Shown here: in pieces, positions 46,815 through 56,310 of the stretch
Position numbering within the stretch: position 1 is the stretch's first letter
Layout of the letters: each line of letters begins with the position of its first letter
Assembly (NCBI RefSeq): GCF_905115235.1
Contig: NC_051851.1
Location: 49,611,240 to 49,675,239, forward strand
Source: Hermetia illucens
Lineage: Eukaryota; Arthropoda; Insecta; Diptera; Stratiomyidae
DNA: 64,000 nucleotides
Direction: 5' to 3'
Notes under the pieces: generated by a model
The model's database searches: none
What the model saw: the letters and a program-made list of their open reading frames with translations, nothing else
Told to the model about the DNA's origin: nothing
Translations under genes and position numbers: made by a program

Positions 46815-47990
46815 ATGCAGGCCTTAACGAAAGCGATCCTTGTGATTGTTTCTTTGGCGAATGCGAATGACGACAGTACAGGAAAACGTGGTAGGATCGT
46901 TGGAGGGAAACGAGCACCTCAAGGGAAGTACCCGGGAATGGTAATATTTCTGGTAAAGAATCATTTATTATAACACGATCGAAAAAATTTGAACGCCTCA
47001 GGTCTCCCTACGTTTATATGAAAGTCATATATGCGGTGGATCACTCCTTTCTCCAACCTTTATATTGACAGCTGCACATTGCTTCGAGGGTACCAAAAAG
47101 TTCAATGAAAAAACTGCCAGAGCATACAAGGCAATGGTTGGTGACGTTCACCGTGAAGCCAAGAAGGGAAGTTCAAAATTTCGCCAGATAATAGCAGCGA
47201 AAGGAATTGTCGTCCACGAAAATTATGATACGACAACGGACGCGAATGACTTAGCTATGATCCAAGTGAGAAACAAATTTTGCTTGTAAAAACCTTGTCT
47301 TGAAAATTAGTCTTTTCTTATATATTTGCAAAAACTTTTTGCATCTCGTATCTTGCCACATATACTTTTTCTCCAATCACTCGTTTCAACAATGATTGAA
47401 GGAACTCTCTCCCCTATAGCTTCGTAAGCCTGCTATTTTTAATAGAAATGTGGGCAAGATGACCCTCGCGAAAAAAGTCCCGCCCAAGGATACTGCATGT
47501 ACGGTGATTGGATTCGGAGTCACCACTAATAAGGTAAGTGATGTTTTTCTCGGTTTTCATTTGACTTTCTCTTCCCTTTACTTCTAGACTGATGACTTTG
47601 AGCCGAGCGACAGACTTCTGGAAGCGACGGTTTTCATTATGTCTATGAAGTCATGTGAGAAACAAGACCTTGGGGAGGTAAATCCAAAAACCCAAATTTG
47701 CGCCGGAAATTTAAACGAGGGAAAAGATAGTTGCCAGGTGAGATTTTTATGAATTTTTTTCTTTAATGGTGCGAGTAACACCCGTCACTCGTTATTTTCA
47801 GGGTGACTCTGGCGGTCCATTAATTTGCGGTAACAAACTTACCGGAGTAGTTTCATTTGGTGCTGGATGCGCTGATAAGGAAATTCCAGCCATATACACC
47901 TCCGTTCCAACGTATTTAAAGTGGATTCAAAAGCATTTGCAGGATAAAAATAAACCTGGCAGGAAATTGAAGGATCAAAAGTTAGTATAA
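46815..47990 (+). CDS. Secreted trypsin-like serine protease Tryp-2, 5 exons, about 280 aa
   Basis: Exons: 46815-46940, 47002-47265, 47420-47533, 47588-47737 and 47802-47990, all phase 0. Introns are 61, 154, 54 and 64 bp, the compact form expected in flies. It has a signal segment ([17 protein letters not shown]), propeptide [10 protein letters not shown] and then IVGG at about residue 28. His57 is in TAAHCF (about 68), Asp102 in ANDLAMIQ (about 125), Ser195 in GDSGGPL (about 221) and Asp189 in KDSCQ. Gly216 is in SFGAGC. GWG is changed to GFG (VIGFGVTT). Residue 226 is Ala (IPAIYT), as in Tryp-1. The tail [14 protein letters not shown] is basic. It is the only member free of transposon insertions. 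Chosen start: the ATG that gives a normal signal peptide. Likely an active extracellular trypsin; digestive, salivary, reproductive or immune use cannot be told from sequence. Confidence 0.93.
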
Positions 47991-48484
47991 TAATTTAGAG
48001 CTTCACTATTGTAAACTGTAGTCCTCTGAAATAGCAGGCGTATTGTAAGACGACCACTAAAAAGTAATCACGTAAACAACCATCATGTCAGCCTTCCACT
48101 ACTTTTCTCATCATTGAGTGTGATTTACGAGTGCTTTGTGGTATTGTGAGGAACTACCACCAGAGTTAAGGAGGGTTTCAATGAAAACCTGTTGTGAAGT
48201 CAATTTACAAGTTCGGTTTGTGGCCTCGTCGCTTTTTACATATTTAAATCAAAGTAGTACCCTCATAGAAGCTGCTAGATTGACCCATTTTAGTGAAAAT
48301 TAATTTGCTTTTATCTTAAATCAGAGATTCTATCAGAACCAGATCAAAAAATTAGCACTCAAGTCAATATTTAAATCTAATTTGGCGTTACTTTGTAACG
48401 AACAGAATTTATACGGTCGAAATTTAAGCCATGTAACCATTCATTTCATTAAAAGGAGTGATTAATATTCAATTTATTTATTGG

Positions 48485-48497
48485 TATATATATATAA
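48485..48497 (+). promoter_or_regulatory. TATA-like run upstream of the 48.6 kb frame
   Basis: tatatatatataa, the strongest TATA-like element in this intergenic stretch, about 115 bp upstream of the ATG at 48614. It could equally be a plain (TA)n tract. Confidence 0.35.
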
Positions 48498-48613
48498 TTT
48501 ATTTCATATAAGTTACTAATACAGAAAGATAAGACATTTCAGTTTCGCATTGTCCTCAGAGCGGAGGGTAAACGAATAATTTAAGAGGAAGGTATAAGAT
48601 TCGTAAGGAGGCC

Positions 48614-48955
48614 ATGCTACATGGCATTGCATTGAAAACATTCCTAATATCGGTGTTAATTTTAAAGACAACCGAAGTAATCACTAACGGCCAAAGATGT
48701 TGTGGGAATAGCATCCTAGACTGTAACTTGCGCTTTCTAAGGAGGATCAAGAACATATCTGACAATAATGGACCTAATGGGAATGAAAATTGTCTCGAGA
48801 ACAACGGTTGGCCGGAGAAAATCGACGAGTGCCGAGTCGGGCAAACAAACAAGAGCAACCAACAGGAGGAGGCCGAATTGTCAAGAAAGAAGCTATCACC
48901 GACTATTTACAACTGGTGGCATAGAGTGAGAACCCTCAATATTTACCAGGAATAA
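48614..48955 (+). CDS. Candidate small secreted cysteine-containing protein, 113 aa
   Basis: A single open frame with a good signal peptide (MLHGIALKTFLISVLIL, predicted cut after about residue 26). A mature part follows with a CC pair (QRCCGNSILDC) and two more cysteines (ENC, DEC), five in all. Its polar Asn/Glu/Lys-rich body has basic pairs (RR, RKK) and ends at a TAA. A TATA-like run precedes it, and an A-run (48978-48988) but no AATAAA follows. It matches no family I know and no repeat in this window. It lies 620 bp after Tryp-2 on the same strand. It could be a real intronless gene, the first exon of a larger one, or chance. The signal peptide is the main support. Confidence 0.4.
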   Translation: MLHGIALKTFLISVLILKTTEVITNGQRCCGNSILDCNLRFLRRIKNISDNNGPNGNENCLENNGWPEKIDECRVGQTNKSNQQEEAELSRKKLSPTIYNWWHRVRTLNIYQE

Positions 48956-49149
48956 CACATTAGAATTTAATTTTTATATAAAAAAAAAGGAACCTTGAAT
49001 TTGTTTTTCTCCAAACTACGTTCTTCAAACTGATACGACATTTTTCGCAAGTCTCATTATTAGAATCCGTGTTGAATGTCGATGTCACCAAAGTGTCATA
49101 CCACTTTAAACGTACTTTCTAGTGAACGTCTGTTACAGCGGTCAAGAGA

Positions 49150-50060
49150 AACTAACAATTTTTTTGTATTTCTCCTGCACGGGAACGGCTCGCCTTGATC
49201 GGTTTCGCCACCTTACTCGATCAAAGGTCTGATTTGGATAGAGTTGCGATGTTTCCAAGTCACCATTCATTCTATCGAGTGATCGTTGTTTCGGCCTGCC
49301 TTTTGGTCATTCCACATCGACCTTGATGTTTAGATTAATCTTAGTAAGATAATTCTCCAGCACAACACCTTTGTCTCCATTGCTGCGGGGCACCCTTCAT
49401 TGTTTTTTACAGTCGTTAACACTCAGAGCCGTAGAGGGCAAAATAGGGCAGACGACATTGTACTCAATTTTAAATTTGAGACATTTGAGACATCACAAGG
49501 AACACCTTTTTCCCGGGATCAGCTTTGCTATGAGACGCTACGGGAACTTCATCTGCATAGAGCAGTGTACAGAGTGCTGGACTTTGGGTGCCCCGTGTGA
49601 CAGTGTGGCATACCAGATTAGTTCGTGCGGTACACGGTCAAACGCTTTCGTTAGATCCAGAAATGCAATGTAAACAGGGCTATACTTCTCATGGTGTTTC
49701 TCCATGAGTAACTGTGCAACGTGTATTGCGTCAATAGTTTCGTACATCTTGACAAATCCAGCTACATTCACGGTTATTTGAACTATGCTGAGAATACGGT
49801 TCTCAAGAAAGTGTTCGAAAATCTTCATGGGAGAGCAAGATGGCGTTCTATCTTTCTCAATAACTCGATTGAATGACTCACTGATCTTCAGCGCTGAGTC
49901 TCTGCTCTTCATTTTCCAGGACTCAGATGCGACATCGTCAAGTCCTGTTGCTTTCCCCGGATTCATTCCTTTTCTTGCTTCCTCGATTTCAATACCGCTA
50001 ATAGGTGGAATTGCTCCAAATATCGGGGGTGCTTGTGAAAGTGGAGCATAAACCAATTCT
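49150..50060 (-). mobile_element. RTE-clade non-LTR retrotransposon, copy A3
   Basis: Minus strand 50056-49538 is a 172-aa open segment: EIEEARKGMNPGKATGLDDV, SESWKMKSRDSAL, KIFEHFLENRILSIVQITVN, AGFVKMYETIDAIHVAQL, then IAFLDLTKAFDRVPHELIWY. The stretch 49300-49150 carries the 3' end with a gcaggccgaaacaacg-type block (RGRPK...). The part between, including YADD, is missing or scrambled. Same family as 28150-29490 and 39540-41050. Confidence 0.8.
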
Positions 50061-50349
50061 TAAGTTGAAATCTGCTCAAATTATTACCGATAGATACGTC
50101 GATCAGTAAGTAAAATATCGTTGTTGTCATTAACGCAACAGAAGTGTTCGTTATCCTCTGTGGGTTGGGGTCGGCTTTTGACAACTCGACACAGATCTCT
50201 CTCACCATCTCGAATGTTAAATTAAGCGCAAAAGATCTTTGAAACGGACTGATTCCTGATTCACCTTCTCAAAAATTTACAAATTGGCCAAAATTTACAA
50301 GACAGAAATGGTGGTCAAAGGGTAGTATAGGTCCCAGGGCGAAACGCGG

Positions 50350-50660
50350 GTTGGTACCCATCATGAAGTATAAAACCTGGCAAACGCCTGCTAAACCAAC
50401 ATCAACAGCTCTACTATCAAATCCCATCTCTACTTCCACGTGGTGACTGCTGGGAGTTCTCTCTTAATGAAAAGGTGCAGACAGAAACGGATGAAGGCTA
50501 GTCTCCTACGCCTAAATACATACAGGACAAATTGGACTAACGATTTGTGCATATTCTCATCGAACATGCGCTCCCTGTACAGATTGAATGCTTCCCAGCA
50601 GCTAGTCCGTTTCCCAATAAAAGTTGGTTGATGTAACAGCGTTACAAGATATATACTGGA
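50350..50660 (+). mobile_element. Non-LTR family B, 5' region
   Basis: Leader matching 17540-17760 (ggcaaacgcctgctaa...; tgctgggagttctctctta). It is followed by FSSNMRSLYRL at about 50552-50584 and DVTALQDIYW at about 50629-50658, the beginning of the endonuclease. It is interrupted here by a family B copy in the opposite direction. Confidence 0.65.
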
Positions 50661-51850
50661 TTGCCTTCATTGATGTGCAGCCCAAGATTTCGCCCCGTTT
50701 GCCGCCTGCTCGATCTGGATGTAGGCAGTTTGTACGTCTCGGGTGGTTCTTCCCATGATGTCGATATCGTCAGTATAGACCTCTTGGGTTTACCATCACG
50801 GATAACCTTCTCCAGGGCCAGGTTAAAGAGGGCGCATGATAGGGCATCCCCTTGTCGTAGACCGTTGTTGATGTCGAATGGTCTTGAGAGTGATCCCGCT
50901 GCTTTTATCTGGCCTCGCACATTGGTCAGGGTCAACCTAGTCAGTCTTATCAATTTCGTCGGGATACCGAATTCTCTCATGGCCGTGTACAGTTTTACCC
51001 TGGCTATGCTATCATAGGCGACTTTAAAGTCGCTGAATAGATGATGCAACTGTTGCCCATATTCCAACAGTTTTTCCATCGCTTGCCGTAGAGAGAAAAT
51101 TTGATCTGTTGCTGATTTGCCTGTAGTGAAGCCTCTTTGATATGGGCCAATGATGTTCTGGGCGTATGGGGCTATCCGGCCTAGCAAAATAGGAGAGAAT
51201 ATCTTATAGATGGTACTCAACAACGTGATACCTCTATAATTACCGCACTGTGTGATATCTCCCTTTTTATGTATGAGACAGACAATACCTCGTTGCCAAT
51301 CGTCCCATACCTTGAGCACAAGTTGATGAACCACTTGGTGCAACTAGTCGCTTTCATATTTAACCAATTCGGCTGTGCATGGACTGTTTCCCCTATACTT
51401 GGTAGTGGCAGTATTTGTCCGTCGTCTTCAGTTGAGGGGACCTCCAACTAGCCGATGTTCTGGTTGTACAGTAGCTCATCATAGTAATCAACCCATTGCT
51501 CCAATATGCCCCATTCTCTCGGAAATCAGATCACCCTCTTAGTCTCGGCAGGATGAGCATCGAGGTGTATAAGGCTTCATCCTGCTGACATGTTGGTAAA
51601 ACGTCTGCGCTTGGTGCGGTTTCTCCCTCACAGACTTATTGTTTCTTCCAGGATTCCTTTTTCCGTCTGTGAAGTCGCTTGTCCGCTCGACGGAGTTTAT
51701 GATAAGTTTCTGCGCGTGCCCGTGTTCTTTGAGAATGCAACATTACTCGGTATGCAACATTCTTCCGTTCCATTGCTAGCTTACATTCATCGTCAAACCA
51801 GCCGTTCCGACTTTTTTTGCGACTGGGACCAAGATGAATACACAACCTTA
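50642..51850 (-). mobile_element. Non-LTR family B, linker and reverse transcriptase
   Basis: Minus strand 51845-51636: KKSRNGWFDDECKLAMERKN, then LRRADKRLHRRKKESW, the linker after the endonuclease. At 51343-50642: GIVCLIHKKGDITQCGNYRG, ILLGRIAPYAQNIIGPYQRG, TTGKSATDQIFSLRQAMEKL, HHLFSDFKVAYDSI (palm motif), IKLIRLT-type helix and NGLRQGDALSCALFNLALEK. It ends at GLHINEGN. The YADD stretch has been lost by a deletion just before LPTSRSSRR. The 233-aa open part is among the longest in the window, so it is relatively young. Confidence 0.85.
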
Positions 51851-52600
51851 ATACTCAAAACGTCACTTCTTCTTGGATCGGAATTCGATCGGTATGCCAA
51901 TAAGTCTTTGCGTCTCCGGTTTTCTTATAAACACACTTTGTTCGCTCGATATTACACCAACAAAACTGTGGTTTGTCTGTAATTATGGTTTTGGTGCAAA
52001 TACTTACCGCTTGCTCCTTTGCGATATTTCAAAATAATGTCCGTTTATTTTCGGTCTTAGGACCATAATCAACATTTGTACGACACCACGATCCACACAT
52101 TCTCGAATATGTATTTATCCACTTACTGAACACTGCACCATCGCAGCGTACGCAATAAGTTTTATCTGGCTTTTAATTCCCATTTCACCCCATGATCCTC
52201 GATTCTGCTTCGCGAAATTTTATTAGCTACTTTAACTTTATTTTCACGACTTTACCATACTTGCATTAAAATCAGCCCCTTTCCCGATGCAACTCTCAAA
52301 TAATGAATACTTGCGTTTCCTTCTTGCCTTCCCCTTTTTTGAAACGGTTTCAGTTCTCTAGAGTTTTGTTTTTAGAAGTCACACATTTTCCATTTTTACT
52401 AAAGCTTGCTGAGTTCCTGATGTCCAATTGTCCTTGCTGGTCTGGAGGTCTGCAGTTTTGAATTCACCACAATAAGAATGAATGACGATAAGACGATATT
52501 ATGTTTACATGGATCATGTATGCTCTATCAGGGCGAGGGTATTCAAAACGTCGAAGGGAACGAAAATACAAGCGAATAAATCGGTCCAAACTATCAGCGA
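51851..52600. other. Unassigned AT-rich DNA
   Basis: No gene, repeat family or hairpin seen. Confidence 0.4.
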
Positions 52601-52790
52601 ACAGTGAGGGTTCAGGGAGTACAACGCTAGCGTTCAATATCATTGCTCTGGGTTCGAATCCCTGCCGTCATGGATGTTTGTGTTCCTCTTATATTTGCCT
52701 CACAGCAGTGAGCTTAACGCATGCACAGCATTTCGAAGAAGAAGCACCATCTCAGTGAAAATGAAAAGAAAAAAAGCAATAACAGCAAAC
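52600..52790 (+). mobile_element. Candidate tRNA-related SINE
   Basis: Contains gggttcgaatccc (about 52650-52662), a textbook RNA polymerase III B box forming a T-arm. It is preceded by agtacaacgctagcgttca, a weak A-box region at suitable spacing, and followed by a non-tRNA body and an A-rich end near 52758-52790. It is not similar to the SINE at 22185. No target duplication was found. It is not an intact tRNA gene, because the acceptor and anticodon arms do not fold. Confidence 0.45.
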
Positions 52791-52939
52791 AGGCTGTGAC
52801 CCCTACTATACTCCAAAAAGGAGTGAATGGGGCATATGGTCTACTGCACAGTTTCCACTTTTTCGGCTCGGTATCTTCCGAAAATAAGTCCTTGAAATAA
52901 GTGACCACTTACTTTCCATTCCTCGTTTTTAAACTGGCT

Positions 52940-53170
52940 ATATTTGGGAGAAGAAAATTGTACACTCTGGCAAGTATGGGGCCCTCTCCACCTTGAGCTC
53001 AATGTAAAACAAAGTCATTTCTGCGTGGCTAGGAGTTCACAGTTCCAAACTTTATACAAAATTTCGTGTCAATAGGTATCAACGTTTCTGATAAACGGGT
53101 ATGTGGTAGATAGACAGACAGTGGACCGTTTTGAATAATGTTTTTTTTTTTAAAAAAAAAACAACACAAA
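52940..53170 (+). repeat. Family X repeat, copy 12 (tail)
   Basis: Has the ggagttcacagttccaaact block, caaaatttcgtgtcaatagg, then agatagacagacagtggacc and a T/A-rich replacement of the terminal palindrome with acacaaaacttt. Confidence 0.65.
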
Positions 53171-53329
53171 ACTTTGAAAAGCATACTAACTTTTGCGAAA
53201 ATTTGGACCGCAAAATACGCATTACTGACCGTCCTAAGCGAAAACGTCATCTGTATAAAACGTATAATCTTTCTGCTGAAGCCTAAAGTGGGTGTAGACA
53301 AATATGCAGACTCCGCAAAGAAAGTTGAA

Positions 53330-54900
53330 ATATCATAAGCCGATTACAGCGGCTATCAAAATGAGCAAGAAATCAGTAGTGGTTAAGTGCAACCACTTGG
53401 AAGAAATCCCCACGGAATTGAAGACTTGTGGAATTCTCCAGTTTTGCGTAGAGTTAAAATTGGTGAGCGAATGTAATATGTTATGACTTAGGGAATCATA
53501 TGGCGATACACATATAGCGATGATGAGGCCGATTGAAAGTGCGAAAAAAGTAACTACAGCAAGCAATTTACATATTGAATGGTAAGTGTAGCAACAATGA
53601 GACAAATTGCCCCAGTTGCCTTGGAAATGTGGAGGGGACAACCAATTTATTAAGTCTAATATTTGCTCCACAGGACATTTACTGATTTCTGTAATGTGTG
53701 CAACATTATAGAAATCAGTAAATGTCCAGTATGCCGAGAGGCGTTAATCTTTTTGCGTAATTTAATTTCATGCAATTATTACTGAGCTTCTATTGAGTGA
53801 CCTAAAGATTGCTCCCCCGAAGGGTGCACGGAAAGAATATCGACATCGCCATCACATGTAAACTATATAAAGATCTGCATAGTAATGTTTGGGCAGTAAA
53901 CCAAAACAATAATCCTGCGAGTGGAGCTGCCAAATATCGAACTGGAGAAAAAACGAGAGGAAACCCATACAACGGATTTACATTTTTAAGGATCAAAGCT
54001 AAACACATCTTCATCTGTAACACTGTGCTAGCCCTTACATGAGACGAACTCACATCATTGCCGAAGGAATTAACTTTCGGCAGAAGTCGCGCCAACCCCA
54101 GAATAATAGTTGTTGATTTCATTATGTGGGCTGAAAAATGGGATAGTAGAAAACCCAATGTAGGAGGAAATACAGTATCTACTTTTTATCACTTTTCACG
54201 ACTAATTGTGAGAAACTGCCCGACGACTTGGTTCCAACCGATAATTTTCAAATTTTTGTGTGAGCTTTCTTTCTTGAGCTGGTGTCTGAAACTTCTAGAA
54301 AAGAGCACATTCGAACTGCATCCCCTGGTTTATTACGACAGAGACTCCAAAGCGGTGAATCCACTCTCGGCACACGGATTCAGCACGTGACTGTACCTCA
54401 GCCCATCGCGAAAATCGGTCAATAATAGTGAGGCAATACTTGTAGCATGCGAGTCTCGCAAATAGTCTACAGTGTCAACATGTATGATGTGGAAGCATTC
54501 TGTTGACACATGTACGGCCAGAAATATTACTAAAGACTACTCGGTTCGATGTCTGAATGCTAGGGTGCGTAAAAACGTGCACTGACCGAAATGTCGTGGG
54601 AATATATGGGCAAGCTTCTTTTTCAGGGATCTCGTTGCAGATAGAGGAAGGTGAACCGAAGATAAGGAACTCTTTGAACTTGTATTTGAAATTCGGCTGT
54701 AGACATTAAAGAACTGCGTCATCTTTTTGGGCCGCAATGTTTGCTGAAAAATCGACTGCGGCTGGGATTTTGTTCTCAGAGATCCGGGACAAAGGTTAGT
54801 CACTTAGTTGTCTTTACCGAAGATATGTTGAATGTCCGAAGTAAACTGGCTAATGAGAGTTAGGTGCCGAAGTTGGTTTGGGGGCCTTTAATCGGGCTTT
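53330..54900 (-). mobile_element. Ty3/gypsy-like LTR retrotransposon fossil (integrase region and downstream)
   Basis: On the minus strand, between about 54450 and 54250, there is an integrase-core-like stretch of the Ty3/gypsy type (a DRFSRWAEVQ-like start followed by HRFGVSVVI). Sequence on either side (54540-54900; 53800-54160) has the composition and order expected for flanking pol. Downstream in element orientation (53671-53333) lies an open frame with a strong hydrophobic segment, which might be the end of an envelope-like gene or unrelated. No LTRs were found. It is broken in many places and is old. Confidence 0.5.
53673..53727. repeat. Perfect 18-bp inverted repeat, 19-base loop
   Basis: Arms ggacatttactgatttct (53673-53690) and agaaatcagtaaatgtcc (53710-53727) are exact complements. 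It lies within the LTR-element fossil and could be a palindrome of that element or a later inverted duplication. Confidence 0.85.
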
Positions 54901-56310
54901 TACCAAGAGGCAAAAGCCAAACGGTTATGATTCGCGAATTGTGTGAACGACCTGCCTGGAAAAACGGAAGTATTTGATGCTCAGATATTCGGCGAGGGCG
55001 GAGTGCTGAAGCGGGTCCAAAGTATCGGTCCGTCACGAAAGGATATTACTGAAATCATTCGAAGGTCTGAAAATTGTGATTGTTAACACTGAAAGTATCA
55101 ACATTTTTTGGTGAAGTGAACGCTCAAGGAAGTACTCCTTAAGCACACAATGTTAACGAAAAGCTAAAAGGCGCTGTCAAAGTGGAATAAACCGATCCGA
55201 GAGGGAAATTACACGTGCTTAAAAAAAACACCACGAAAAATATAAGCGGCTACCCCAAAAACCCAACGGAAGTGACTAAGACTCTTATCCATTAGGTGGC
55301 GCATACAAGGCACCCATATTAACACTACTGTTACATACTTGCCCCAAGTTTTTACAGAACATAACTATAACACTTTTTGCTGGAGGTGTGAGCCTACAAG
55401 CAGCCCATTTAAATCCCGATATCCTCTGGAGTAGGGGATGATGGGGTTCTAAACGTAGCGGAAAAAAAACTAAGTAAAAATGGGATAGAATGAAATTTCG
55501 GGTTTTTGGGATACCCTGAAAAAGGAGTATTCCCAATGCATTGGAAGAGGCAAGCCTTTCTTATATTGACGCGACACGTTTTCTGAATACCATACGCAAA
55601 TTATTATATCAGGGACTGCTCCCGATTACAGGAAAGGAGGCCTTTTAAACGAATAGTTCGGCAAAATCGATTATAGCGTAATCAGTAGAGTGATTAGTTT
55701 AGCTAGTGCCCCAATGGAAGAATAAAGAAAAACTATCCCCATTCCTGATAACCTGTAGGGTCCCATGAGGTCCCATCCTAGGTCCTTTACTGTAAATAAT
55801 TATGCATTGACGCTACACCGTCTTAATCGGTTTTCGAATAATATTGACTTAGCAGGCGTATAAACGACGATGTGAACTATGCATGAGAAGTTAGGGTAGG
55901 AAGAGTTCAGAAAAAAATAGAACAGAGGAAAGTTTAGATGAACCGCAGTCAACAACCAATCCAGCCCTTTAGAGAGATTGGAAGGAAACGGCTGTTTTAG
56001 TGAATATTAATCCATTGCGTGGAGGTCGAACTTTTCCCCCCTTAAAAGGCATACACAGTAAGCGGGTTTTAATAAAGTTTTGTTTTACGTGAAATTTGAA
56101 AACTAATTAATAACTTTATAAATCGTTTTTCCTCCAGTTCAATTTAAGAAGAAAAGACTTACATATGAATGCACGCTTGAATATACTTTTGTGATTTGCA
56201 TGACTGACAATGATCGACCCGTCAGGGAAACATTGACACTCGGGCACTCACGACAACCCGCTTCATTTATGAAAATCATATCTGAAAAACGGCCCATCAG
56301 GCCAAAGCAA
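54900..56310. other. Unassigned DNA upstream of SPH-4
   Basis: No recognisable gene. It may contain further pol debris of the fossil at 53.3-54.9 kb. The immediate 5' flank of SPH-4 is AT-rich with no clear TATA box. Confidence 0.35.

Noticed and set aside
52620-52700. Intact tRNA gene
   Set aside because: A perfect B box is present, but the acceptor and anticodon arms do not form; a SINE-like remnant fits better.
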